Shown here: positions 21,290 through 33,610 of the stretch, one piece after another | Layout of the letters: every line of letters begins with the position of its first letter | Numbering within the stretch: the first letter of the stretch is position 1 | From: Tenrec ecaudatus | Lineage: Eukaryota; Chordata; Mammalia; Afrosoricida; Tenrecidae | NCBI RefSeq assembly: GCF_050624435.1 | Contig: NC_134534.1 | Coordinates: forward strand, 69,587,501-69,651,500 | Direction of reading: 5' to 3' | DNA: 64,000 bases | Position numbers and translations under genes: made by a program | The notes under the pieces: generated by a model | The model's input: the letters and a program-made list of their open reading frames with translations, nothing else | What the model was told of the DNA's origin: nothing | Databases searched by the model: none

Positions 21290-22229
21290 GAATTTTTTCC
21301 CCCGAAAGCGATGTATTTATTTATTTACAAAACAACCTATCACCGTCAAACTATTCTCCATCTTACTTAATACATTTGTCAAATCTGTGATTCCATTCTT
21401 GGAAACATTGTTCAAACTCATCTGTTTGGATGGCTGACAGCACCTCCCTAGTTTTTTCTTCACCTCTTCTATGTCATGAAATCGCTGTCTTTTCATGTGC
21501 TTCTGAATCGCAAAAATAAAAAGTATTCTTACAGAGCAAGATCACGTGATTTAGGTGCATGTGGCAAGAGAGGTATGCTGTGTTTTGCCCAAAACTGGCA
21601 CACTGAGATGGCTGTGTGAGCAGGTGCATTATCATGGTGACAAAACTAGTCCCCTGTCTGACACAAATCAGGCAGACACTGTTACACTATCTTCTTTTGT
21701 CACATACTGTTATACTATTTTTCAGTACCTCTAAATAGAAAGCTTTATTAACAGTCTGACCTGGTGGTACGAACTTGAAATATACTATGAGTCAACATTT
21801 TTGTCCATTAGGGAAGTTGATGGACATCTATAATGAAATTTGTTATCAGTTGACATTTCACCCGTTTGAAATGAGAAAACCACTGATACACTTGAGTTTT
21901 CCCCATAGCACTGTCCTTGTAACCCATGTTTAACATCACAACAGTTTCTGCAGCATTTTTTCTGAGTAGGAAATAACATTTTACAGCTGCATACTGTCTC
22001 TTAAATTGGCCATCACACAAAACCCCCCAAAAAACAGGGTTTGAGTGAAACTGCTTTTATGAAAAAATTCACTGTGACCAGAGAGAACCTTTCCAGGCAC
22101 TGCCACTGGGTGCACTAACTCAGAGTGAGTTGCTCAATGCATGCCTAACAGGAAAAATGCATACTATGAAAGCTCTATCCAGCTGAGCTTTTTTTTTTTT
22201 TTTTTTTAACTTTTTGGTACCACTTCGTA
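21290..22229 (-). mobile_element. mariner transposon, internally deleted, copy 1
   Basis: Minus-strand element of about 940 bp; typical mariners are near 1.3 kb. The right end (element 5' end) is a decayed inverted repeat around TTTTTGGTACCACTTCGTA next to an 18-bp T-run. The left end is TTTTTTCCCCCGAAAGCG. N-terminal and C-terminal transposase coding parts are both present, but the middle is missing. The C-terminal part reads antisense as GAAACATTGTTCAAACTCATC and GGATGGCTGACAGCACCTCC, as in copy 2 at 34140-35082. Confidence 0.8.
21808..22020 (-). pseudogene. mariner transposase N-terminal fragment
   Basis: The frame includes AAVKCYFLLRKNAAETVVML and KTQVYQWFSHFKRVKCQL, the N-terminal helix-turn-helix of mariner transposases (family form: AVKFCFLLGKSAAETVEML ... 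TQVYEWFARFK). It then runs into a segment resembling the linker (CPSTSLMDKN) in another frame (21785-21979). The first catalytic aspartate region is absent and frameshifts are present, so it is inactive. Confidence 0.8.
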
Positions 22230-22267
22230 TCTTATGAGGAATTCTTACATTAATAAATAGCCCATAA

Positions 22268-22405
22268 GAATGCATATAGCCCTTATTTTACAAATGAGCC
22301 AACTGAGTTGCAGAAAAATGAACAATTGCCCCCAGATGATGCAGCTAAGAAGTATCAAAGCCAGGCTCTGACTCTCACAGTGTCACTCAGTGTCCTTGCT
22401 GTAGC
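22268..22405 (+). mobile_element. MIR SINE remnant
   Basis: TTATTTTACAAATGAGCCAA, CTGAGTTGCAGAAAAATGAA and AAGCCAGGCTCTGACTCTCA match the MIR core and 3' side. Confidence 0.7.
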
Positions 22406-22784
22406 CTGACTTTGAAATTTCTTAGCTCGGTCATCTGGGGCAACCTGTGAGCGTGTCGTGCTCCAGGTCAGTGGAGGTGGAGGGAAAGGAAGTGGAAGGC
22501 AAGGGCATGGCTAGGAAGGAGATAACTAGAAAGCTGGACGATTTATTTTCACTTACATTCCACTGATTGGAATTTGTTACATGACCATACCTAGCAGCAA
22601 AGGGAGGCTGAGAAACATCTTCTGTAGCTTGGCATCCATATACCTTGATGCAACTTTAGAGATTGTTACTAAAAGAAAAAAAAACAGAGGAGATACTGAG
22701 AAAAAATATCTACTATACTAATTTAGAAGATTGTCTCGATATTTAGGCAATCAGTTTAAGGCAATCCACCACTTGTTACTCAGC
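22406..22784. other. Unassigned sequence
   Basis: No gene or repeat recognised. Confidence 0.45.
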
Positions 22785-25273
22785 TTGTCATACTGTGGTG
22801 ACCTTGTTGCTGTAATGCCAGAAGCTATGCCATGTGGGTGTCAAATACCAGCAGGGCTATTCAAGGTGAACAGGTGTCAGCAGAGCATCAAGATTGCGAA
22901 CTGATTATAAAGAAGCCATAAGATTAAGAACAGATTATAAAGAAGGCATAAGCTTTCCTCTTCTGAGGAATCAGCCACTGGAAAAAAAAATCATGATTAG
23001 CAGTGAATATGTCTGATATTTCTTAAAACCCTATGAATAACAGCAGAACATTGTTAGTACAGGAAGACGCTGAGGAGCTACCTTCTCTAAGCAGGATTTG
23101 TTGATGGGCATAACTCTAAATGAAAAGACACAGCTGCAAACATCTATTAATAAACAGAACTTGGAATATATGAAGTATGAATCTAGGAAAATTGGAAATT
23201 GTGAAAAATGGAATGCATAAGGTTCAATATTCTAGGCATTAGGGGATTGAAATGGGCTGATTTTGGCTATTTGGAACCAGAGAAATAAATGGTTTGCTGT
23301 GCCAAGAATGACAGATTCAGGAGGAATGACAGTGCATTCATCCCAGAAAGAGCATTTAAAGGTTTATCTTGAAGTACACTGCTGTCTCTGATAGGATATC
23401 ACCTATGCACATACAAGGAGACCCAGTATTACTCAAAAATTATTATTCACGTTTATGCACCAACTACTAAAGCTAGTGATAAATAAATGGAAGGATTATT
23501 CAGTCTAAATTGATCAAGTCTGAAATCAAGATGCATTGATAATTACTGGCGATTTGAATATGAAAGCTGGACACAAAAAGGAAGAGACTCTAGTTGGAAA
23601 ATATGGTGATAGAAATGAAACTGGAGATCATGTCATAGAATTTTTGCCAGACTTATGGCTTTTTCATTGAAAATCTTTTTTTTAACAACATAAATGGCAA
23701 TTATACACATGGACTTCAACTGATGGAATATGCAAGAATTAAATTGACTACATCTGTGAAGAGAGACAACATAGAGCTCAATATCTTCAGCCAATGAAAG
23801 GCCAGGGACTAACTGGAAACAAACCATCAATCACTCTTGTGTAGATTTAGGTTGAAATTGACAAAAGCTTAAACTTATTCATGAGAAATGATATATGACC
23901 TTGAGCATATCCTACCTGAATTTCAAGAACATCTCAGTAGAGTTAATGTATTGAACACTAATAGCAGAAGTGACAAGCTATGAAGTAACATCCAGAACAT
24001 CATACACGAAGAAAGCAAAAGGTCATTAAAAACAAAAAAAGGGGAAAGATCAAACTAGATGTCAGAAAAGATTCAGAAACTACCTCTTGCCCATAGAGCA
24101 TCTAAAGCAAATGAAAAAAAAAGATTAATTAAAAGAGTCGAATAGAAAATTTAAAGGGCAGTTCAAGGAGACAAAGTAAAATAATATAATAAAATAAGCA
24201 AAGACCGGGAATTAGGAAATCAAAAAGGAAGAACATACAGTATATATCAAGCTGAAAGAACAAAAGAAAAATTCAATTTATATTGCAATATTGAAAGACA
24301 TTATGGGCATAACAAACTATGGATAGCCTTGAGAAGAATAGGAGTTTCAGATATGGTGTCTGTACAAAAGGCAGTAGTGCCAATGGAAGAAAGGAATACT
24401 GTGTGGTTTGTAACCAAGAAAGGTGTGTGTCAGGGTTGCATCCCCCCACACTGATTCAATCTGTATGCTGAGCAAATAAATAATTGATGGTGCTAGATCA
24501 TATGAAGGAAACCGTGGCATCAGGATCGGAGGGAGTTTTATTCACGACTTGCAACATGACACAACCTTGCTTGCTTAAAGGGAGAACTCAAAGCATTTGG
24601 TGATGAAGATCAAGTAGAGACTTCAGTGAGGATTACAACTCAATGTTAAGAAGACCCAAATCCTCACACGTGGACCCATTGGAAACACTGTGATTGAGAA
24701 AAGATTAAAGTCGTTAAGGATTTCATCTTGTTTGGAACCACATTCATTGCTCAAGGAAGCAGCAACCAGTAGATCAAACAATGCATTGCTCTGGACTTGG
24801 GTAGATCTGCGGCAAAAGACTCTCCAAGTGTGGAAGAGCAAGAACGTCACTTAGTGGATCAAGTTATGCCCGAGCCAAGACATGGTTTTTTCAATGGCCT
24901 CATAAGCATGTGATATTCAGACACTGAATGAGGAAGATTGAGAGAGAATCAATGCATTTGAAATATGGTACTGGCAAAGAAGACCGTAGGGTGGCAAGGG
25001 AAAAACATATCTGTCTTTGAAGAAGTACAGCCAGAATGCTCTTTAGAAGCAAAATGGCAAGACTCCATCTCAGTTCTGTTGAAGAGATCAGTGCCTGGAG
25101 AAGGCCAGTGAAAGAGACTGACACAGTGGCTATGACGATTGTCTCTAACAGAACGACAGTGAGGTGAGGAGGATGCAGGACCAGGCAGTACTTCATTGTA
25201 CTGTGCATAAGGTTGCTAAGAGGGGCACTCCACTTGGTTGCACTTCACAATAGCAATAACAACAACTTAAGGT
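22785..25273 (+). mobile_element. RTE-clade LINE, near end-to-end but internally deleted
   Basis: Runs from the 5' region (CATGTGGGTGTCAAATACCA) to the 3' end (GCACTTCACAATAGCAATAACAA), about 2.5 kb. The apurinic-type endonuclease domain is visible: 23530-23574 encodes DALIITGDLNMKAGH, and 23743-23757 encodes IDYIC after a stop. A jump near 24285-24300 removes the first part of the reverse transcriptase (from about GTTGCAATAGTGAAG to CATAACAAACTATGG). The palm and C-terminus follow with stops (CTTGCTTGCTTAAAGGGAG). Non-functional. Confidence 0.88.
22891..22950. repeat. 30-bp tandem duplication inside the RTE 5' region
   Basis: Two adjacent 30-bp units: AGATTGCGAACTGATTATAA + AGAAGCCATA, and AGATTAAGAACAGATTATAA + AGAAGGCATA. 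Confidence 0.85.
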
Positions 25274-25329
25274 GCTTAACAATGTCTTGTACAAAGTGAA
25301 TATTTTCAATGTTTGTATTCATTTAATAA

Positions 25330-25470
25330 CAGTTATTATCATGGAGAACCTAGTATGCACATTTTATTTAATATTGAAGTGCTTAGAACAGTCATTTGAA
25401 GTTAATATTATGATACTGATTTTATGAGGGAGAAAACTGAGCAAGTGAGAGTTGTTTCTCAGATTACATA
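25330..25470 (+). mobile_element. MIR-like remnant
   Basis: TGGAGAACCTAGTATGCACA and TACTGATTTTATGAGGGAGA with AAACTGAGCAAGTGAGAG resemble the MIR core. Very decayed. Confidence 0.45.
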
Positions 25471-27574
25471 CATGTCGATGTATTTGCACACATTATCTAT
25501 AAATATATATGTAAAGTGAAAAATAGATATAATATGAAATGTATATGTGCATACATATAATTTCAAACCATATATCAACATAATATGGAATATATTTTTG
25601 GGCCAGGACTGTACCACCCCAAATGTCATGTTTTTCTACTGCATTTAGTGACGTCACCCTGCTATCAATTTCAGCTCTCCTGAACATGGAGCAACTGCGA
25701 GTCTGAGGTGGTTTAATGGCAGGCAGCAATAATATTTTTCACTCCTGCCAATGAGACTGTCTTTTCTCATTTTTTTTGGTCTCTCTGAAAGGGAGTCAGG
25801 CTAATGATAAATGAAAAAAATGTACCTAGATAAGAAAGGAAAGGCAGAGGCTCTAAAAATGTAGGGTTGATATAATGGGCAAATAGAACCAGAATTCTTG
25901 AATGGGGAGACGGTCTAATGAAAGGGATTTCAAAAAGGTCATCATCTCATCATTTGAGTGTCGGGGAGAAAAGATGCAGAGCAAGGGCGGTGACTGTGTG
26001 ACTGGAAAGAACGGTTGAGGCTGAGAGACTTTGTGGAAATATTTTTGGAAAGAATTCATTATGGATTCACTTTGAGGTATGTGGGAAACCATTTTCATTT
26101 CTATTGCTGCACTCTTATCCATAGCACAATATTTTGAAGATTAAACTCATGTTTAAAACTTAAGCGACCCTTCTCCAATTAGTATCACTTTCAAGGATCT
26201 CCATGTTGTTAATTTAAGGAGTTAGGGAAATGTTGATATAATTAGTAGTGAAAAACGATGAGAAGGTATTCTTATTTGGAAAACAAAATAATATTTTGAG
26301 TTTTCCATAACGTTGCTTCTTTGCATTGCTGTGTATCATTTTGGTTGAAACTATTTGGCAGCTGTAGAAAAGACATGAGAAGTAAAGACTTAGAGTGAAC
26401 GCAAACTTTTGATAGCTGAAGACCAGACTAGCTAATCATTTCTGAAGAAAGACTGTGAAATTGAATTTGCAGATGAGCCGCACCTAAAAGATGTTTGCTG
26501 CCACCTGTTGAAAATTTGAGGGTCCCTTTTGAAAATGTGAGTCTAAAGAGGACGTGTGCGTGGAAGCTGTAAACGGCAGGGTCACCAGTTTCTGTTTATA
26601 ACCACCACTTATAATCCTAGTACAACAAAGGAATCATTGATGAGCATTCTGGAAAATGGACCCATGTAGTAAACAATAAGGGATTCTCTATCAGAACAGG
26701 ATGAGAATATGGTTATATGTTAATAGCCTGCCAAATTTTATTGATGTCACTTCCTTTCCAAGTCTGGAAATACATGCTATAGTTCAGCAAATGGCATGAC
26801 CCAAATTAAAAATTTAACATGGAAACCATCTTTTCTGCATAAATGGTATTGCTCTTTGGACTCTCTAGCCGAAGGCCTTAAGTTTGAGACACTTGGAGAC
26901 AATATTCCATTTGAGGATTTAAGTAAACTATTTTGATTATAGAACATTTTGCCTTCATCTGGATGGATTTGATTTTACTAGTGCATATATCTCTTTCCAG
27001 GAGTTTTCTATTTTGTAGTGCTTTAGATTAGTTCCCCCTTTTCAAAATGAAACTGAAGGATTTAGTGTGTAAGCATGATATCGAACCTACCTACTGCCAT
27101 ACGTTAGGCTCAAATTCATTAATTAATTTTGCTTACCAAAGGAAAGAATTTCAAATCTAGGTATTATTTGAGGGGAAAATTAAATTGTTCAGCATTTGTT
27201 CTGATGGAAAAATTAAATTGTCCTCAGTATTTGTTTTGATGGAAGAATAAATTTTTCTCAGTTGAATTAAAAATATTGTGAGTTCACTTAGCACTATATT
27301 AAAAAGTTATTATGAGACATTTTATTCTTAATATTTTATAGAAGGATAATCTTTGAAAGTAATTACTTTTACATTTAGAAAAATAATTGACTTTGATTCC
27401 TCTGTTAAAAGACTTTTACTAGTTAAAGCAAATATATCCTTTATGATGTAGTTATTAAGTGTTTTACTTTTTAGGAGAAAATAATCTTGCTTTTCAGATA
27501 TTAAAATTAAAAGTAAACATAATAAATCTTTATTGAAATTATAGCCATTGGTACAAATCAATATACAACATCAC
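25471..27574. other. Long AT-rich single-copy-looking stretch
   Basis: No gene or dispersed repeat recognised. It holds the short tandem at 27177-27275. Frames up to 89 codons show no domain. Confidence 0.5.
27177..27275. repeat. Imperfect ~34-bp tandem repeat, three units
   Basis: Units begin AAAATTAAATTGTTCAGCAT, AAAAATTAAATTGTCCTCAG and AAGAATAAATTTTTCTCAG. The first two share TTTGTTYTGATGG at their ends; the third is partial. Confidence 0.75.
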
Positions 27575-28403
27575 TAGCTACAGGTAGTAGAAATGTGGCA
27601 TCGGGATCAGAGGAAGGCTTATAACAACTAGCCGTATGCAGATGTCATAACCTGGCTTGCTGAAAGTGAGGAGAATGAAGGACTTGCTGATGAAGATCAA
27701 AGATGGAAACCTTCAGTATGGATCACAGCTCATTGTAAAGAAAGCCAAAATCGTTACAACTGGACCAATGGGTAACATCACGATACAATAGAGAAAAGTG
27801 TGAAGTTGTCGAGGATTTGGTCTTGCTTGGATCCATGAGCAAAGCTCATGGAAACAGCAGTCAAAGATGAAATGATGCATTGCATTGGATAAATCTGCTA
27901 CCCAAGACCTCTTTCAAGTATTGAAAATCAAGGCAGTTACTTTGAGGTCTAAGATGCACCCGACGCAGGCCATGGTATTTTCAATGACCTCATCTGCCAG
28001 TGAAAGTTGGACATTGAAGAACAGAGACCAAAGAAGGATCCGTGCGCTTAAATGATGGTGTTGCCGAAGAACGTTGAAAATACCATGCACTGCCAAAAGA
28101 GCAAACAAATCTTTGAAGAAGTACAGCCAGAATGCTGTAAATAGAAGCAAGGATGGCGAGACTTTGTCTCATGTACTTTGGACATATTGTCACCAGAGTC
28201 CAATCCCTGGAGAAGGACCTCAGGTGTGGTAAAATAGAGGGGCAGTGAAGAAGAGGACGAATGATGGACACGGTGGTTGCATCAGTGAGCTCACACATAG
28301 CAATTGTAGGGACATAGCAAGACCAGGCAGTCTTTCGTTCTGTTGAACACGGGTTCCCTCTCAGTGGGAACAGACTGACGGCACCTCACAACAGCACGGG
28401 GTA
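27575..28403 (+). mobile_element. RTE-clade LINE 3' part (5'-truncated)
   Basis: Begins in the reverse transcriptase palm region (GGCATCGGGATCAGAGGAAG, CCGTATGCAGATGTCATAAC). It continues through TTGGTCTTGCTTGGATCCAT and GAAGTACAGCCAGAATGCTG to the 3' end (GGGAACAGACTGACGGCACC, then TCACAACAGCACGG). The palm motif is altered (YADV for YADD by simple reading) and stops are frequent. Confidence 0.88.
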
Positions 28404-29917
28404 TGTGGTTATGTACCGGGAGCCAGAGATTCCAATGGCAACCCACAACTTTCTCGTTCTTCGAGACTTTTAAATCTCCGAGAGTGAATTAGGCGAAGAC
28501 TTGCATCGATTAGCGTTTGATGTTCAGCAATGCATACAGTCTGGTTTCCAGGCCTCTCAAGGTGCCATCAAACATCCCACATCCTCCCACTTGTTGCCGG
28601 TTTCCACTCCCCTTTCTTTCCTACCCTCTCAACTTGGTCTTGGAGTAAATGTTGTTCTTTTGATCTCAATGGTACAACTCAATGGTTTTCAAGTTGGGGG
28701 ACTTTGGGGAAGATTAGTTATAAAAAGAACTATAAAATAAAGGTCGTAAGAACATCTATCTCAAGAGCTTGCTTTGAAGACAAAATGACACAAACACATT
28801 ATGCTTTTAGCACAGAAAAATACTATTACTCTGATGCTGTCTTCATGACTGTGATAATTCTCAATCCTAAAGTAAACATAAATTAAATAGAAAATTTATA
28901 AAACTTAGTTATAAAACAAGTCCAAAATAATATCGCTAAACTAATTTAAATATACCCTAGTTAAAATCTTTTTTTTGTCCCCCTGATAAAATATCCAAGT
29001 TTCCCACAAGGGAATAGATGTTTCCCATTTAGATGTTTACAAACATTTTACATTTGCATTGTGGAGTTCTAGAGAAAATCTCAAAAGATGCTATCATATA
29101 TCTTGGAGAGAGAGAGAGAGAAAAAGAATAATTGCATAATTGGTTGGAAGTATGAAAAAACAAGAACACTTAACTGTTCTTTTGTTTATTTATCTATATA
29201 TATCTAGCCTCATTCTAAAAATACTGTGAGGTAGTAATTATAAGATTAACGTTTGGTCAGTTAAACAACATAGTTGATGCACACATACACAAAGATGGGA
29301 TAGGAAAAATATATAAAAAAATACAAATATGAATACTTGTAATTCACATGGGATGAGACATGTTGAATCATTTAGTTATTTAATTTTGGATTAGCTAATT
29401 ATCTATTTTTATGGTAAGATAAAAAAACACTGAAACAGTATCTATCTTAGCAAAGTTCTCTTAGCTTTGTTGTTTTAAAGTAGAATTTAGAATAAGGTAG
29501 TTATCTGGTCCCCAAAGATACTCAGTTATTGAAAGACCAAAATTCCTCACTGGAAGGTATCCAAGAGCAAATACACTCAGATAAAGAAATACTAGAATCA
29601 TAAATTTTTATGAAAGGAATAAATTTTTGTGAAATTTATTAAATAGGTAACTGTCAACTGTGACTAGAATACAGTCCTTAACACACATGCAGTGTAAATA
29701 ATATTATTTATCCTAACAATGCTTGTGAGATTTCCATATAATACAGGTATTTTTTTTATGGAAGACAGTATTATGGTAGGTTATGGGGAATATAAAAATT
29801 AAGGAAGACAGTATATTCCAGACTTACTTGGAACAGGCAGCAACAAAAACAAAAATAGCAACAAATATTTGCAAGAGAGTACTAAGTGCTATCAAATTAA
29901 GGTATCCCCCCACCACC

Positions 29918-29920
<3 letters not shown>
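28404..29920. other. AT-rich stretch without recognisable gene or repeat
   Basis: Contains only a short (GA)n run at 29106-29120. The frames at 28501-28886 overlap each other and lack recognisable domains. Confidence 0.5.

Positions 29921-29997
<77 letters not shown>
29921..29997. repeat. (TC)n(AC)n compound microsatellite
   Basis: About 28 TC units (29921-29976) run into about 11 AC units (to 29997), and a further short CA/TA tract follows near 30011-30028. The frames reading LSLSLS and HTHTHT are products of the repeat. The long pure TC run suggests a highly polymorphic locus. Confidence 0.98.
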
Positions 29998-30049
29998 TAC
30001 ATATTAGTTCACACACACAGATATATATTAGTTCTGAATTTGGGGATAC

Positions 30050-30185
30050 AAACCGATTGTCATTGCCTTAATTCTGACTCGTGGCCACCGCATGTGTGTC
30101 AGAATGGAACTATACCACATAGGGCTTTCCATACCAGACTTTGTAAGTAGATAGATCTTTCGGTTGGCAGCTAAACACCTTAAAA
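30050..30185 (-). mobile_element. AfroSINE-type SINE, antisense
   Basis: ACCGATTGTCATTGCCTTAA, TTCTGACTCGTGGCCACCGC, GTCAGAATGGAACTATACCA and TTTCGGTTGGCAGCTAAACA correspond to antisense tail, body and head (TTTTGGTTAGCAGCCGAGC type). Confidence 0.75.
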
Positions 30186-31439
30186 ATTTTCGCTTTGAAG
30201 GGACTTCAACTCTAAGATAAAGAAATAGAACATCACCTCTCAATCTTTCCCGTCAATTACTATCAGACATATAGCAGTTAACATTAGCAATACAATCGTG
30301 AAGCACATCTTTTTAAATACAAAGCTAAACAATTAATTCTCCATAAAGTAACTACAGATTACTTCTCTTCTTGGTAAGGTTTCCTACAATAGATTGTTTG
30401 CTTTAAATGAAAGCAGTTATCCAACCTAATTAGAAATAAATTCACATTTTATTTCTCATCACTAAGTTGTGCATGCTTGGGAAATGAAAATCAATTAAAA
30501 TACTTATTTGGTTAGTGTAATATGCAAAGAACTACTAAAGCCATTTTCATTTTGCCCTAACTAAGCCATATTCCAGGGTGAGTCAATTTGGTCAACATTT
30601 TATTTTACGTGACCCTGCACTCCTGGAAGATTCATAATGTTACAATATGCTTTTCTAATTATGTATAAAGAAACCTAAGCTTCCTCAAACATATTAAAAA
30701 TTCAAATAAAGAGTTATCAACATATTTTGGGACTCTGCACCTTTATCAAAGAGAAACTGGGATATTCTTGCCAAAGAAAAACCTAATGAGAAAATAGTCA
30801 TTCTGCAACTGTATAACTGAATGCAATCCAAGTCAAATACCAATAGCCTTGGGAATACACAGAATACATGCAGTTCTATAGAATGGACTCCCTTCTCTCC
30901 GTGGTTGTAATTAGTAAGGTTGATATAATCATATTCCAGTATCGCAGCACTACAGAATTTTAGAACAACACTATAGAACAACAACCAATGGAGCATGTTT
31001 GGTCCAAGGAGGCTGGTAGGGCTCAAAGAAGGTAATTCTTTGAGGGTGTTTCTAAGGGTGCATAAATGCCCCCCTTAGAATCTGCCTCCACGGAAAGTGG
31101 TTTGTTTTGAATGGTATTGAGGGGGCTACTATTTATTTTCCCATCAGAATAGCTTTGAGAGTGACCAGGCGACTACTACCAGCTGCAGAGGGCCACATGG
31201 GCTGAGCTCCACAGGTCACCCTCTTTCTGCAAGCCTGTTCGGGAAAGATTAGAGGTGTCCTCAAGTGATTACGATAGTCAAAATCAGGCTTGTTAGGCCT
31301 CAACTTTGTTACTGAAAAGAAAATCGAAGACCAAAATAATTATAGAGCATTTACAACTTTGTCTTTTCTTAGTTCACGTTTACATTTGCACAAACGTTTC
31401 TGTGACATAGTGACCTTTTTTACATGAAGGATATGAATG
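30186..31439. other. Unassigned AT-rich sequence
   Basis: No gene or named repeat seen. The 110-codon antisense frame 30694-31026 has no recognisable domain. Confidence 0.45.
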
Positions 31440-31520
31440 AGATGGGCAGTGTTTCTTTCTGTTGTAGTCAAGGTCACTATGAGTTGTAAGCAACTCTATG
31501 GTGCCTAACAACAACAACAA
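31440..31520 (+). mobile_element. AfroSINE/RTE 3' tail fragment
   Basis: GGGCAGTGTTTCTTTCTGTT, CAAGGTCACTATGAGTTGTA and GGTGCCTAACAACAACAACA. The first of three same-strand tails within 850 bp. Confidence 0.8.
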
Positions 31521-31764
31521 CCACAAACAACATCCTGATATGGCAGAAAGGCCATTGATTTAGAAACAAAAACTAGGTCTCGAATCCATGTTTTAGCTGT
31601 ATAGCTTTGACTGTGCCACTTCTTCAAAGCTTTCGGTTCTGACCCTCACGAGAAAACATCTCATCATACTTCACTGAGTTGCCTTGAAGACCGAGAGGGA
31701 CAATATGTGTGCAGAATCATACCGGCGCTACAGAAACAACTGTCATTTTAATCTAGCACTTTAG

Positions 31765-31906
31765 ACTTGACCTGGTGGCTACAACAATGGACTTCAATAT
31801 AGCGACAGTTGTGACGGTGACGCAGGACTGGACACTGTTTCGATCTGTCGTCTAGAAGTTTGTTGCAAATTGGAACTGACTAGCGGCCACCTAGCAATGA
31901 CCTCCT
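31765..31906 (+). mobile_element. RTE/AfroSINE 3' end fragment
   Basis: GTGGCTACAACAATGGACTT, GACGGTGACGCAGGACTGGA and GGAACTGACTAGCGGCCACC match the 3' terminal 140 bp of RTE. The (AAC)n tail is lost. Confidence 0.75.
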
Positions 31907-31989
31907 TTTAAAATTGCAAGTACCAACAACAACCCTCAACATTCTCTAGCTGCCCTTCTAGATGATCCGAGTTTGTGACGTAAACAGCA

Positions 31990-32285
31990 ACATCCAGAGT
32001 AAGCATCAGATCATGTTCTGCCATCCTTTTCTTGTAAACCTTCAGAGAAGAACTTTTCAGAAGTTTCTGTGCTAAGCGCTTCAAACAACCTCCTCAAAGG
32101 AGACCCTAACCAGAAAGCAATGCAAAGACCGATTTCTTGTGAAGCCATGCAAACTGTGAACTGGATATGTCTGTGTAACTCTGAGATGGCATGGGAGCAG
32201 ACAGTGATTTGTTCTGTTGTGCCCAAGGTCGCTATGGGTCAGAAATGACTGGATGGTGCCTGACAACAACAACACCAGCAACATT
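31990..32285 (+). mobile_element. AfroSINE variant, 3' part clear
   Basis: The 3' part CAGACAGTGATTTGTTCTGT, AGGTCGCTATGGGTCAGAAA and GGTGCCTGACAACAACAACA is clear. The 5' part (GGAGACCCTAACCAGAAAGC) is only tentatively the same element. Confidence 0.65.
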
Positions 32286-33610
32286 TAACTGCCACCATTG
32301 AAATGACTGACAACACGTTTCCAAACTGCAGACTAGCTCCATTCAGAGCAATCTGCGTGGTCTTGCTGCATTTCCCTCCCAGTGACGTCAATGTCTTGGC
32401 CCCAAACTTTGTTGTTCATTGTGAAGGGTAAACCAAAAGCAGTCTTTAAGAACTTCAGTTTCAATAGCTCAATAAGCAACATCAATAGTAACATTACAAG
32501 ACTCAAGCATGTTATAGTACATGGATTGGAATGAACTGGTTTTTAAACAGACTTGGTCTTTCCTGTAACATATGTGTTTAATGGGCAGCTGCCCCCCACT
32601 CCACCACAACTCCTGCTTTCCATCCTCCCACCCCTTCCTCACTGAGACAAAGAGCCTTTGCATTAACCTTATTTGTCCTATCATTTCCTACTCAACTCTT
32701 GCTGTTTCCCAGATCCTCGTAGATACGCTATATCTTGCATTTCTCATCTTCCTGTTTGGTTTGCCTTTATGCACAGGATAAGAGGAGGGTGATGAGTGAG
32801 CATGGAAAGCTATTTCCTTTGACTTATTTTTTACGACCCTGGGAGGACAAAGCAGTCTGTAGTGGTTGCAGCGTGGGAATGAAAATAGAGTACAAACGAT
32901 TTTGGTTTGGGATTCAGTTGCTGGAAAACATTGTGAAAATCTAAATCATCATTTGAAATATTCTTTTAATTTAGGCATTACCAACCATGAAAATTCTGTA
33001 TGATAAGCTATCTGCAAGCATCATGTGGAAGTCCCCAGAACAAGTTTTGGCAAAATGTCGACAACAATTTCTTCTTGCCCTTAATTATAGGCTTCTATCA
33101 AGACTCTGGTTCTATTGTGTCTTTTATCCCAACCGGGATGGTTTCCATTTTTAACTTCTTAAGATCATTTGCATATTGAAAGAACACGAAAACAAGAAAA
33201 CCTTAAAATAATTAAATTTTAATGATAGAATATGAGACTTGTATTCTCTGGGAATTTTATTTTATTTTACAAAGACACTCTGGGAACTTCATTTCATTTT
33301 ATTTTTTTAAAAAGAAACCCTGAATCACTGCAAATCATATCACATAGGAAAACAGTTTTTCTACCCACACGGGGCTTCTGGCTTCCATTCACAAACAGGT
33401 AGCACCACAAACTTACTTTTAAGGCTTCGTCATTGTCTAATAGCATAGGGTTGGAGAAATGAAAACAAATTAGGCATAATCTCTGCAACTGCAGACTAAC
33501 GAGAAGTAATAAATGATTGCCATAGAAACTGTATTCTAGAGAGAAGGAGGCTCCACACACTTAGTAAGGATCCTGTTGATGCTGGATGCTGCAATGTGTA
33601 CACTGTGCTG
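32286..33610. other. Unassigned sequence
   Basis: No gene or named repeat seen. Frames up to 88 codons show no domain. Confidence 0.45.

Noticed and set aside
20945-21370. 141-codon open frame that looked like a small gene
   Set aside because: Its first half is the AfroSINE body and its end enters the mariner edge.
29783-30150. Frames encoding LSLSLS and HTHTHT runs
   Set aside because: Translation of the (TC)n(AC)n microsatellite.
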